Source: Ignavibacteriales bacterium (GTDB lineage Bacteria; Bacteroidota; Ignavibacteria; UBA10030; UBA8401). Taken from it: a DNA stretch of 45,350 nucleotides. Positions 30,897 to 39,279 of this stretch are shown here, piece by piece; position 1 is the stretch's first letter, and each line of letters begins with the position of its first letter. The stretch is from positions 2,410 through 47,759 of the forward strand of contig JACPGG010000014.1 in NCBI GenBank assembly GCA_016182545.1. The letters run 5' to 3'. Below the pieces are notes generated by a model. It searched no databases. It was not told where the DNA came from and saw nothing but the letters and a program-made list of their open reading frames with translations. A program made the translations under genes and the position numbers.

Positions 30897-31074
30897 GGTC
30901 ACCCTGAGCAAGCCCGCCTCTGGCGGGCAAGCGAGTCCTGATATTTCAGGACGAGCGCGTCGAAGGGTGATCAAAGAAATCATCCTTAGTTGTCCGAGAG
31001 TTGACTTGTCCGCCTTCTTTTTGGCGGAACTCTCGGACAGGATTCTCTGCGACAGTTCTACTGTCGCAGAACTA
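30897..31074. repeat. Composite repeat with multiple hairpins
   Basis: The intergenic stretch holds a series of inverted repeats: GCCCGCC/GGCGGGC, TCCTGA/TCAGGA, a long TGTCCGAGAGTT...AACTCTCGGACA arm pair with inner GTCCGCC.../TTTGGCGG, and CTGCGACAGT/ACTGTCGCAG. The outermost GTCACCCTGAGC (30899) and GAAGGGTGATC (30962) are near-inverted. This is a typical dispersed intergenic repeat. No gene is seen in it. Confidence 0.6.
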
Positions 31075-31081
31075 ATTTTCG

Positions 31082-32218
31082 ATGGACCAAAAACAAAAAT
31101 ATTTTCTCTGTTACCTGAAAACCGGCGGCGGTCATCTCGCCCCTGCAAAGTCGATCGCGAAATATCTGTCAACGAATCACAATGCGACTGTCGAACCGGT
31201 GCTGATAGACGGATTGGAAAACGCCTCATCGTTTGCACGGTTCGTCATTGAAGACGGCTACCGCATCCTGCAGGCGCGCGCAAAGTGGTACTACGAACTG
31301 ATCTACGCACTCAACAAATTCCCGCCAATCGGTTTGGGAAATGTTGCACTTGCAAATTTTTTCATCAAATCGCAGATCAGGAAGAGGATCATTGAAGAGC
31401 GTCCGGCAAAGATCGCCATTCTCCATTTTCTGCTGATCGAACCGATCTACAGCATTCTCAAAGAACTCAATCTCGATATTCCCGTCGTTACAATGGTGAC
31501 CGATCCGTTCACCGCGCATCCGATGTGGTTCAAACGGGAACAGCAGCGTTTCATCGTCTTCAGCGAACGGTTGAAAGAATATTGCGTGACGAAACGGAAA
31601 GTGCCGGAACAAAAACTGAATGTATTTCCCTTCATCATCGACGAGAAATTCTCTTTGCCGCTTCCGGACTCTGAAATCCGTACGATCAAAGAGCGGTTCG
31701 GTTTTTCCCATGAGAAAAAAATGGTCCTCATCATCGGCGGCGGCGACGGCATACCACACGGGAAAGATATTTTGCAGCAACTGCTCGGCACCATGATGGA
31801 TGTTGAGATCGCGATCGTCTGCGGGAAGAACAAGCAACTGTACGATGATGCAACAGCGTTGCAGCGAAGATATCCCGCATTAAAAGTTTTTGCATTCGTC
31901 GATTTCGTCTATGAACTTCTCAACGCATCGGACATCGTCATCACCAAATGCGGCGCATCGACGATCATGGAAATACTGATGATGAAAAAGATCCCGGTCA
32001 TCAACGATTACTTGTGGGAGCAGGAATTGGGGAATATGGAATTCGTACGGGATAACAGGCTCGGGATATTTGAACGGAATATATCAAAACTCCCTGCAAT
32101 CATCGGGGAGTTGATATCGAATGAAACGATGTATTCCATGTTCCGGCAAAATATCGAAATGATGAATCTCCGCAACGGTACGGGGGATGTTGCGGAATTT
32201 TTAGTATCTTTGAAATAA
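31082..32218 (+). CDS. Glycosyltransferase, MGDG-synthase/MurG-like
   Basis: The product has 378 residues. The N-terminus with LKTGGGHLAPAKSIA (residues 11-25) has the glycine-rich GxGH loop, and the C-terminal half has VLIIGGGDG and the donor-binding ITKCGASTIMEILMMKKIPVIN. This is the pattern of diacylglycerol glycosyltransferases (MGDG synthase, DAG glucosyltransferase) and MurG. It probably acts at the inner membrane to make glycolipids. It lies downstream of another GT28-like gene, separated by a dispersed repeat. Confidence 0.8.
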   Translation: MDQKQKYFLCYLKTGGGHLAPAKSIAKYLSTNHNATVEPVLIDGLENASSFARFVIEDGYRILQARAKWYYELIYALNKFPPIGLGNVALANFFIKSQIRKRIIEERPAKIAILHFLLIEPIYSILKELNLDIPVVTMVTDPFTAHPMWFKREQQRFIVFSERLKEYCVTKRKVPEQKLNVFPFIIDEKFSLPLPDSEIRTIKERFGFSHEKKMVLIIGGGDGIPHGKDILQQLLGTMMDVEIAIVCGKNKQLYDDATALQRRYPALKVFAFVDFVYELLNASDIVITKCGASTIMEILMMKKIPVINDYLWEQELGNMEFVRDNRLGIFERNISKLPAIIGELISNETMYSMFRQNIEMMNLRNGTGDVAEFLVSLK

Positions 32219-32227
32219 ACAACAGAT

Positions 32228-32275
32228 AAACCTTGCGAAGGTTTCTCTCAACATGTGCCAACCTTCGCAAGGTTT
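32228..32275. terminator. Palindromic terminator or repeat after glycosyltransferase
   Basis: AAACCTTGCGAAGGTT (32228-32243) pairs perfectly over 16 bases with AACCTTCGCAAGGTTT (32260-32275) with a 16-base loop. It begins nine bases after the stop. It can form an intrinsic terminator in either direction and looks like a common intergenic repeat. Confidence 0.65.
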
Positions 32276-32286
32276 CTTAAGTACAT

Positions 32287-32655
32287 ATGACACTTCAAGA
32301 AAAAAATCTCTACCAGCAAATCCATCCGGCTCGTCTCATCACAGATTGGGCGGCCGGCATTGCGGCGTGCTATCTTTTCTGGCAGAACGATATCTGGCTC
32401 GGCGTGGCAATCAGTTTTGTTCCGTCGCTGATCGTTTCTCTGCTCGTCATTCGCTTTGCCGATCTCGAAAAGATTCGGCAATCAACATTCGGCGACTATT
32501 TCAAACGAACCTACAGCAAGCGAGTCGATCTCATCCGCTTTGCGGGATTTGTCGTGACTGCTGGTGCATCATGGTGGCAGAATATTCCGGGCGTTGCGGC
32601 AGGAATCGTCATCATCATTGCAACGTGGACGTACGGACTCATGATCAAAAAATAA
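32287..32655 (+). CDS. Small integral membrane protein, unknown
   Basis: The product has 122 residues with four hydrophobic segments (about residues 18-32, 38-56, 83-95 and 101-117). The motif NQIHPARLITDWA-like start (QIHPARLITDW) and a central charged loop are characteristic of a small uncharacterised membrane family. It is co-oriented with apaG, 17 bases upstream of it. Confidence 0.6.
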   Translation: MTLQEKNLYQQIHPARLITDWAAGIAACYLFWQNDIWLGVAISFVPSLIVSLLVIRFADLEKIRQSTFGDYFKRTYSKRVDLIRFAGFVVTAGASWWQNIPGVAAGIVIIIATWTYGLMIKK

Positions 32656-32672
32656 TTATTTACTTTTATTCC

Positions 32673-33056
32673 ATGTCATCCTTCAGCCAAACCACAGAGC
32701 ATATCACCGTCACCGTCCGTCCTCTCTACCTCGAAGCGGAATCGAATGTCTTCTCTCGCAAATTCGTCTTTGTCTATTTTATACGGATCGAGAACAACGG
32801 TACTGATACCGTACAATTGCTCCGAAGACACTGGATCATCACGCACGATACAGGAAAGGTTGAAGAGGTCGAAGGTGAGGGAGTGATCGGCAAGCAGCCT
32901 GTCATTTCTCCGGGTAAGTTCCACGAGTACAACAGTTTTTGCATACTCGAAGCACTCGAAGGATTCATGGAAGGGACGTACACGATGAAGCGAACCGGCG
33001 GAGAGATCTTCAAAGTGAATATCCCACGTTTTATGTTGAAGGCAATGGCAAACTGA
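32673..33056 (+). CDS. apaG: ApaG domain protein
   Basis: The ATG at 32673 gives 127 residues, the usual ApaG length; an upstream in-frame extension would overlap the previous gene. The characteristic motifs YFIRIENNGTDTVQLLRRHWIITHDTGKVEEVEGEGVIGKQP and the final beta strands are present across residues 35-80. ApaG is a beta-sandwich protein linked to Co2+ resistance and Mg2+ efflux in enterobacteria and to ubiquitin-ligase-like domains; the molecular function is not settled. Assignment is firm. Confidence 0.92.
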   Translation: MSSFSQTTEHITVTVRPLYLEAESNVFSRKFVFVYFIRIENNGTDTVQLLRRHWIITHDTGKVEEVEGEGVIGKQPVISPGKFHEYNSFCILEALEGFMEGTYTMKRTGGEIFKVNIPRFMLKAMAN

Positions 33057-33091
33057 TAGAACAATGAACAATTAACAATGGATAATGAGCA

Positions 33092-34219
33092 ATGACGTTA
33101 TATCGCTACCACCTCCTTCTCTTCATTTTCATCATCATATCGATCACGCTTTTTTCCTGCGCAGCACCGTCAACCCTTTCACCCGAACAATCGATCGATG
33201 AGATCATGAAGGAATTCAATGCGCCGAATGTTCCCGGTGCGAGCGTGCTTGTGGTGAAGAACGACTCCGTCGTATTCAAAAAAGCGTACGGGTATGCCGA
33301 TGTAACCGACAAGAGAGCGGTGACGACAACGACCAACTTCCGGCTTGCGTCGATCACGAAACAGTTCACCGCCATGTCGGTCATTTTGCTTGCAGAACGC
33401 GGGCAATTATCATTTGACGATCCGATCACAAAATTCTTTCCCGATTTCCCTTCATACGGAAAAGAGATCACCGTCCGCCATCTCCTCACTCACACATCCG
33501 GTCTGGTCGATTACGAATCACTCATTCCCGACTCGCAGACCGTACAGGTATTGGATGCCGATTGTTTGACATTGATGTATGATATCGACTCGCTCTACTT
33601 TCCCGTCGGGACAAAGTATCAGTACAGCAACACCGGTTACGCGCTTCTTGCATTGATCGTGGAAAAAGTTTCGGGGAAACGGTTTGCCGATTTTCTGAAA
33701 GAGAATATTTTCACGCCGGTCGGTATGGCAACAACGGTTGCGTTTGAAAATGGAATCTCAATCGTTCCCAATCGCGCGTACGGACATTCGCGGACCGACA
33801 CCGTTCCGCCTTTCGAATCCCGCCAAGAGCGGAATCCTAAAAGCGGGAGTTGGATCCAGACTGATCAAAGCAACACAAGCGCTGTGCTTGGCGACGGGGG
33901 GATTTACTCGAATGTTGAAGAGATGGCGGCGTGGATTTCCGCGCTGTGGAATTTCAAACTGATCCCGCAGCAAACGCAGCAACTCGCATGGTCGAGTGCA
34001 GTACTGAATGATGGTACGGCGATCGATTACGGAATGGGCTGGCATATTGAAACCTACAACGGCATCCGCCATCCCCATCACGGCGGCAGCACGCGCGGAT
34101 TCAGGAATCACATTCTTGTCTTCCCCGATCAAAAACTAATGCTGATCATACTTACCAATCGCAATGAAGGTGACCCGATCACGCAGGCGCATGCGATTGC
34201 GGATATTTATTTGGAATGA
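33092..34219 (+). CDS. Serine hydrolase, beta-lactamase (class C-like) lipoprotein
   Basis: The product has 375 residues. The N-terminal lipobox LFSC (C23) follows a long hydrophobic segment, so the protein is an exported lipoprotein. The class C/PBP4* motifs are S87-x-x-K90 (SITK), Y178-S-N180 and HHGGS near residue 332. Such enzymes are mostly D-alanyl-D-alanine carboxypeptidases or esterases rather than true beta-lactamases. The start follows a dispersed-looking spacer. Confidence 0.88.
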   Translation: MTLYRYHLLLFIFIIISITLFSCAAPSTLSPEQSIDEIMKEFNAPNVPGASVLVVKNDSVVFKKAYGYADVTDKRAVTTTTNFRLASITKQFTAMSVILLAERGQLSFDDPITKFFPDFPSYGKEITVRHLLTHTSGLVDYESLIPDSQTVQVLDADCLTLMYDIDSLYFPVGTKYQYSNTGYALLALIVEKVSGKRFADFLKENIFTPVGMATTVAFENGISIVPNRAYGHSRTDTVPPFESRQERNPKSGSWIQTDQSNTSAVLGDGGIYSNVEEMAAWISALWNFKLIPQQTQQLAWSSAVLNDGTAIDYGMGWHIETYNGIRHPHHGGSTRGFRNHILVFPDQKLMLIILTNRNEGDPITQAHAIADIYLE

Positions 34220-34223
34220 GAAT

Positions 34224-34598
34224 GTGAAGCACTATCTCTTGTATGACGGAGTATGTAAGTTGTGTAACGGGGCGGTGCGGTTCATACTTCGTCATGAGCA
34301 AACGGACACTCTTCTCTTTTCTCCATTGCACAGTTCGTTCTCTCAAGAGATAATAAAACAACATCCGGAATTACAGAATGTTGATTCGGTTATATGTGTT
34401 ATTATCGACGAATCAGGAAAAGAGAGTTTTTCAATCCGTTCAGAAGCGGTGTTCACTATCATCCGATATGTGGGGGGAATCTGGAAATTCTTTTTGCTCT
34501 TTTCTGTCGTTCCCAAACCGATCCGCGATTATGTATATAATGCAGCTGCCCGATGCCGGCACCGGAAATCCAATCACGATTCATCGAGTAATGTATGA
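34224..34598 (+). CDS. DCC-family thiol-disulfide oxidoreductase-like protein
   Basis: With a GTG start at 34224 the product has 124 residues and begins right after the serine hydrolase stop; an earlier ATG at 34191 lies inside that gene. The signature LLYDGVCKLCN (DxxCxxC, residues 5-15) defines the DCC family (YuxK type). The C-terminal region has the aromatic VPKPIRDYVYN motif. It is probably a cytoplasmic redox protein of unknown substrate. It overlaps the next gene by ATGA. Confidence 0.85.
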   Translation: MKHYLLYDGVCKLCNGAVRFILRHEQTDTLLFSPLHSSFSQEIIKQHPELQNVDSVICVIIDESGKESFSIRSEAVFTIIRYVGGIWKFFLLFSVVPKPIRDYVYNAAARCRHRKSNHDSSSNV

Positions 34599-35041
34599 TA
34601 CGGTCGATCTTGAGTGCGTGTTTACTCTGTTCCTCTCTTGCAGCACAGCCTACTCCGGTCGATACCTCAAAAATTCGAACGGCAATTTTATCTGTCATCG
34701 AACGGCAGGTGAACGGATGGAACAACGGCTCCGTGGATGAGTTCATGGATGGGTATGCCCGCACCGATTCGCTCCGTTTTGCTTCCGGCGGCAGCGTCAC
34801 GTACGGCTGGAAACCGATGCTGGAACGGTACAAAAGTCGCTATACCACGAAAGAAGCGATGGGAATACTCGTCTTCAGTAATGTTTCCGTATCAATAATT
34901 TCAAACGATGCGGCACTGGTCTTCGGGAAATGGACATTGAAGAGGAAGAACGACACTCCGCAAGGATTGTTCACGCTGTTGTTCAGAATGATCGACGGAG
35001 AGTGGCGGATCGTACATGACCACACGTCGTCGACAGAATAA
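34595..35041 (+). CDS. Exported NTF2/SnoaL-like protein
   Basis: The product has 148 residues. A signal peptide (MIRSILSACLLCSSLAAQ) is followed by a domain with WNNGSVDEFMDGYARTDSL and GEWRIVHDHTS, the pattern of the SnoaL/DUF4440 (NTF2-like) fold. These often act as small-molecule-binding or catalytic scaffolds in the periplasm. It is coupled to the DCC gene by ATGA. Confidence 0.75.
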   Translation: MIRSILSACLLCSSLAAQPTPVDTSKIRTAILSVIERQVNGWNNGSVDEFMDGYARTDSLRFASGGSVTYGWKPMLERYKSRYTTKEAMGILVFSNVSVSIISNDAALVFGKWTLKRKNDTPQGLFTLLFRMIDGEWRIVHDHTSSTE

Positions 35042-35080
35042 AAAACTGATTTCGATATACCGTGCACCGTTGATTTTTTG

Positions 35081-35088
35081 TATCTTTG
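35081..35088 (+). promoter_or_regulatory. Bacteroidota-type -7 box overlapping a gene start
   Basis: TATCTTTG fits TAnnTTTG and ends only four bases before the ATG at 35092. If it is the -7 element the transcript would start at or inside the first codon, giving a leaderless mRNA. Otherwise the box is accidental or the real start is further downstream. Confidence 0.3.
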
Positions 35089-35091
35089 CAC

Positions 35092-37191
35092 ATGGAATTT
35101 ATACTCTCCTTTCTCATTTTCGGTTCGCTTCTCGTCTTTTCCGTCTACACGCTGAGGCGGAAGTACCTCCATCAACTGCTGAGCGAACAGGACAAGGTCT
35201 CTTCCCTTTCCCTCGTTGAATCGCAATTGAAACAAAAGAACCAGATCGTTTCCGACGAACTGGACGAGGCGAAAAAGAAGATCGAGTCACTCTCGCAGGA
35301 ATTGTCGCAGCACATATCGGCTGAACAGGACGCCCGCGCCATCCTTGACTCGCTCTCGAAACAGCTGTCGAACGAAACGATGCAGCGTGCAACCAAGGAA
35401 GAACAATTGACCAAGGCGCAGCAGATGGTCAGCAGCGCATCGTCGCAGTTGAAATCGACCGTGGAAGAACGGATGCGCGAATTGCAATTTCTCCAGGAGC
35501 AGTTGCACAATGAATCTGCCGCGCGGAAACAACTGGAAGGAATTGTCTCCCTGAAAGAGGCGGAGCAGAAAGAGACCGATATACAACTGCGGCGGACCGA
35601 AGAACAATTGCAACGTGCAAAAGAATCTCTCACTGCCACATCGGCGGAACTCCATGCAACGATCGAACGGCACGAAGAAACGATCCGGCAACTGCAGAAC
35701 GATGTTGAGTCATTGAAAGAACAAGAGAGACAGGCGCAAAAGAATATCGCAGATTTGAACGCCGCAAAATCGGCACTGGAACAAGAGATCGCATCTCTCA
35801 CTGCGCAACTCCGCGATGAGCATTCGTCGCGCACATCCGTTGAAAGCGATAAGACCACACTTGAACAGACTTTAAAGACAAAGATCACGGATCTCGAATC
35901 ACAACTTTCCACAACAACGGAACTTCTTCAGAAGACCTCCGATTCGCTGAACGAAGAAACGACTATTCGTGTTACGATCGAGCATGCACTGCAGGAAAGC
36001 AAAGAGAGACTCTATGCCGTCATCCATACATTAGAATCAAATGTTGCCGAACGTGATCACACCATCGCTTCTCTCGGCGAAAAACTCCTCAATGCGGAAT
36101 CGACCGCAGAGAAACTGAGCCGTGCTGTTCGGAATATCGTCTCACAGACTCCCATCCCTATTTTTATCGTCGACGAACAAGGATTCTGTACTCACGTCAA
36201 CGATTCGCTTCATGCGACGGTTGGATATTCGGCAGACGATATCGTCGGCAGGCATTTCTCAAAACTGTTCCCCGAACAGGAACGGATCTTTTACGAGGAG
36301 CAATGGAAGAGCACCTCCGACAGAACGGAGCAATTCAAAGGGGAAACGCATGTTGCGACGCCGGCGGGCGACACGTTGACCGCCGAGATCAACTTCATCG
36401 AGATCGAAACGGAGGCGGGAAAATTATTTGTGGGATGCATCGTTGATAAGACGGATGAACAGGAAGCGGAGCGGCACTTTGGTGAAGCGAGGGTCCATGC
36501 CGAAGAATTGAAACAATTGAAATCCCGGTTCATTTCCATGGTCACGAATCAGTTGCGTGCCTCGCTCGTCACCGTTGCAACGAATGCAGAGCTGCTCGAA
36601 CGATTCATACTGAAGTGGTCCGACGAAAAACGGTACCGCGCTTTCTTCCGTATCAACGAATCGCTCAAGCAGATGATGGACCTGCTTCGGGATGTGGAAA
36701 CATCGACAGCCTCGACAACCAACTACGCTCCCGCCGTCAAAATGATCAATCTCGAATCGCTGGCACAATCGGTGGTCAAAGATGTGGTCAGCGATCTCGA
36801 CACGAAGCAGAGATTTATCCTTTCCGAACAAGGAAATATCTCTTCCGTCCCTGTCGATGAACGGATCGTCCGGATGATTTTGCAGCAGACGATCTCCAAT
36901 GCGTTTAAATTCTCCTCCGAAACCCAGGAAGTGAAACTGCATATCGAGCGGCGTGATTCGGAATGCATTTTGATCGTACAGGATCAGGGGATCGGGATCC
37001 CTGCGTTGGAAAAACAGCACCTGTTCACCTCATTCTTCCGCGCATCGAATGTCGGCAACATGTACGGCACCGGATTGGGATTGACGATCGTGCAGCAGTA
37101 CGTGCGGCTTGCGGGAGGAACGATCTCGTTTGACAGTGAGTTGAACAAAGGGACAACCGTGACGATCACGCTCCCCATTCCACAAACATGA
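35092..37191 (+). CDS. Coiled-coil PAS histidine-kinase-like protein lacking the His
   Basis: From the ATG at 35092 the product has 699 residues. An N-terminal membrane segment is followed by a very long coiled coil (about 30-330), then a PAS domain (NIVSQTPIPIFIVDEQGF ...) around residues 340-460. The HisKA region reads KSRFISMVTNQLRASL, where the kinase consensus has a catalytic His; here it is Asn (about residue 486). The HATPase domain is complete, with N-box NAFKFS, DQGIGIP and GTGLGLTIV. It may bind ATP and sense signals but cannot autophosphorylate by the usual route. A response regulator is not adjacent. Confidence 0.8.
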   Translation: MEFILSFLIFGSLLVFSVYTLRRKYLHQLLSEQDKVSSLSLVESQLKQKNQIVSDELDEAKKKIESLSQELSQHISAEQDARAILDSLSKQLSNETMQRATKEEQLTKAQQMVSSASSQLKSTVEERMRELQFLQEQLHNESAARKQLEGIVSLKEAEQKETDIQLRRTEEQLQRAKESLTATSAELHATIERHEETIRQLQNDVESLKEQERQAQKNIADLNAAKSALEQEIASLTAQLRDEHSSRTSVESDKTTLEQTLKTKITDLESQLSTTTELLQKTSDSLNEETTIRVTIEHALQESKERLYAVIHTLESNVAERDHTIASLGEKLLNAESTAEKLSRAVRNIVSQTPIPIFIVDEQGFCTHVNDSLHATVGYSADDIVGRHFSKLFPEQERIFYEEQWKSTSDRTEQFKGETHVATPAGDTLTAEINFIEIETEAGKLFVGCIVDKTDEQEAERHFGEARVHAEELKQLKSRFISMVTNQLRASLVTVATNAELLERFILKWSDEKRYRAFFRINESLKQMMDLLRDVETSTASTTNYAPAVKMINLESLAQSVVKDVVSDLDTKQRFILSEQGNISSVPVDERIVRMILQQTISNAFKFSSETQEVKLHIERRDSECILIVQDQGIGIPALEKQHLFTSFFRASNVGNMYGTGLGLTIVQQYVRLAGGTISFDSELNKGTTVTITLPIPQT

Positions 37192-37252
37192 GATGTCAGA
37201 CACCGTGGTCATTGACGTCGATACACTTGAAAGTTCACAACATTTAACAAGC

Positions 37253-37269
37253 AAGATGTCTGACATCTT
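37253..37269. repeat. Short palindromic repeat
   Basis: AAGATGTC and GACATCTT (37253-37260, 37262-37269) flank one T. A near copy (AGATGTCAGACA) is at the end of the preceding gene at 37191. It may act as terminator or repeat. Confidence 0.4.
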
Positions 37270-37293
37270 CCTAAATCATAAAAATAGTTCACC

Positions 37294-38001
37294 ATGCAGC
37301 CGGATTTTGAAGAACTGATCTTTCCGCCGTTCGAAGGATTCCCGAAAAAAGGATTCGATTTCCTTCGGCGTCTCAAAAAGAATAATAACCGCGATTGGTT
37401 CCTGAAACACAAATCGGAGTACGAAGAGCTCGTGAAGTTTCCGATGCAATGTTACGTCGCATCGCTCAAGCCGTTGTTCCACGATTTCGCGCCCGAGTTC
37501 GATCTCAACCCGAAAAAATCTCTCTTCCGCATTTATCGCGACACGCGGTTCAGCAAGGACAAGACGCCGTACAAGACGCACTCTGCCGCACATTTTGAAT
37601 TGAAAAAGAAACCGAAATTATTCGACGGCGCGGGATACTACGTGCATGTTGCGCCGGGAGAAGTGTTCATCGGCGGGGGGATCTACATTCCGGACAATGA
37701 CCGCCTGAAAAAGATTCGGAAAGCGCTGGTCGAACGATCCGATGAATTCCTCTCTATCCTGAATGAAAAAAAATTCAAGAAGATGTTCAAATCTCTGGAA
37801 GGTTCAAAACTGACCCGTCCCCCAAAAGGATTCGATCCCGCTCATCCGATGATCGAGTATATAAAATTCAAACAATTCTTTGTCGGTCTCGAATGGAACG
37901 AGGAAGCGTGCCTGAAAAAAGATTTCCTGAAAAAATCAGCCGATGCATTTGCTGTCGCAACACCTCTGCTCAGATTTTTGAACGAAGCGATCGATGCGTA
38001 A
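37294..38001 (+). CDS. DUF2461 family protein
   Basis: The product has 235 residues. It shows the whole conserved pattern of the DUF2461/TIGR02453 family: GFDFLRRLKKNNNRDWFLKHK near the start, IYRDTRFSKDKTPYKTH around residue 85 and the central AGYYVHVAPGEVFIGGG. Members are widespread cytoplasmic proteins of unknown biochemistry. Firm assignment to the family. Confidence 0.88.
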   Translation: MQPDFEELIFPPFEGFPKKGFDFLRRLKKNNNRDWFLKHKSEYEELVKFPMQCYVASLKPLFHDFAPEFDLNPKKSLFRIYRDTRFSKDKTPYKTHSAAHFELKKKPKLFDGAGYYVHVAPGEVFIGGGIYIPDNDRLKKIRKALVERSDEFLSILNEKKFKKMFKSLEGSKLTRPPKGFDPAHPMIEYIKFKQFFVGLEWNEEACLKKDFLKKSADAFAVATPLLRFLNEAIDA

Positions 38002-38111
38002 TACATTGAACGTTTCAAAGTTCAAGGGATGAAAGGTTTGAAAATCAGAACCGACATGAGTTGATTTTCCCAACATTGAACTTTTTCACCTTCCAACTTT
38101 CAAACTTTTTA

Positions 38112-38678
38112 ATGAAATATATTTTGTTTTACAAACCGTACGCCGTTCTCTCTCAATTCACTCCTGAAGAAGGTAAACAAACATTGAAAGATTTCGGATT
38201 CCCGAGCGGTGTTTATCCGGTGGGAAGGTTGGATTACGACAGCGAGGGATTATTATTGCTCACCGATGATAACGAGATCAAGCACACACTGACCGACCCG
38301 AAATTTGAACTGCCGAAAACATATCTTGCACAGGTAGAAAGAATTCCAACTGAAGAGTCGTTGCTACGATTACGCAACGACGTTGTGATCGAAGGGAAGA
38401 AGACGAAACCGGCGGATGTTCGATTGCTTGTTGAAGAACCTGATCTACCACCGCGCTCTGTTCCGATTCGCTTTCGGAAAACCGTTCCAACTGCGTGGCT
38501 TGAATTAACAATCCGCGAAGGACGAAACAGGCAAGTACGAAAGATGACAGCAGCAATCGGTCATCCGACACTGCGATTAGTGAGGATCAAAATCGGAAAT
38601 ATCGGAATCGATAATTTGAAACCGGGAGAGTGGAAAGTACTGCAGAAGAGTGATATAGGGTTTCCATTGTTAAAATAA
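38112..38678 (+). CDS. Pseudouridine synthase, RluE-like
   Basis: The ATG at 38112 gives 188 residues, the length of RluE/RsuA catalytic-only enzymes; an upstream start would add a non-family leader. The catalytic motif PVGRLDYDSEGLLLLTDD has Asp41, and the C-terminal LELTIREGRNRQVRKM is the family's second conserved segment. It would modify a uridine in 23S rRNA (RluE acts at U2457 in E. coli). No S4 domain is present. A terminator follows. Confidence 0.9.
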   Translation: MKYILFYKPYAVLSQFTPEEGKQTLKDFGFPSGVYPVGRLDYDSEGLLLLTDDNEIKHTLTDPKFELPKTYLAQVERIPTEESLLRLRNDVVIEGKKTKPADVRLLVEEPDLPPRSVPIRFRKTVPTAWLELTIREGRNRQVRKMTAAIGHPTLRLVRIKIGNIGIDNLKPGEWKVLQKSDIGFPLLK

Positions 38679-38680
38679 AA

Positions 38681-38707
38681 AAGGGATGCCGCCTTCAGGC
38701 ATCCCTT
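38681..38707. terminator. Bidirectional terminator between convergent genes
   Basis: AAGGGATGCC (38681-38690) and GGCATCCCTT (38698-38707) form a ten-base-pair stem with a seven-base loop, preceded by A-rich sequence, between the convergent RluE-like gene and the leftward lipoprotein gene. Confidence 0.8.
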
Positions 38708-38762
38708 GATCTTCATTGCAATTCACCGTACCTCCCCAGGGACAGTGAATGCAATGTCGATA

Positions 38763-39230
38763 TCAATTCAAATATTTCGATACATCGATCTGTTTCAACT
38801 CTCCCTCGTCGGGAGCAAGTTCGTTCCAGTTACCCGTGATGCCGTCAACGAGCCACCCGCCGATGAAGAGATCAAGCCAGAACCACCGCATCGCCATGTT
38901 TGGTTTCAACACCACGGTGCCGCTTTTGTCCCCGCTCTTCAGAGTGAGCGTGTACGACTCGCTTGTATTCGGAAGGGTGATGCCGTACGCGTAGTATGTT
39001 GTGGATGTACTGTTCATTTCATCTTTAAATGATTCCCCAAAACCGTACGCTTCGGTATCTTCCATTCTTGAAATCGAAAGCGATTCATTGCCATTCAATA
39101 CCTGTAAATCGCCCGGTGCGTTTCGCAGCAGAACATTCCCTTCGCTTCCTTTCATGATTGTAGCACAGCCGGTTGAAACCATCGCATACGCGGTTACTGC
39201 AATTGCAAGAATGAAGAATTTTTGTTTCAT
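38763..39230 (-). CDS. Lipoprotein of unknown function
   Basis: The product has 155 residues. The signal peptide ends in the lipobox STGC. The mature protein has a beta-sandwich-like core and a conserved-looking C-terminal MRWFWLDLFIGGWLVDGITG region, which resembles a family of small FCB lipoproteins whose role I do not know. It is monocistronic. Confidence 0.7.
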   Translation of the reverse strand: MKQKFFILAIAVTAYAMVSTGCATIMKGSEGNVLLRNAPGDLQVLNGNESLSISRMEDTEAYGFGESFKDEMNSTSTTYYAYGITLPNTSESYTLTLKSGDKSGTVVLKPNMAMRWFWLDLFIGGWLVDGITGNWNELAPDEGELKQIDVSKYLN

Positions 39231-39279
39231 ATATCGTCTCCTTGAATGAATAACGAATGTTAGAAAAATGGAATCCGCA

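Noticed and set aside
29862-31238. Leftward open frame of 458 codons
   Set aside because: It is the antisense of the two glycosyltransferase-like genes and the repeat between them; its translation has no recognisable domain.
35172-35912. Leftward open frame of 246 codons, Ser/Cys-rich
   Set aside because: Antisense of the long coiled-coil region; the odd composition results from Glu/Gln/Lys codons on the other strand.
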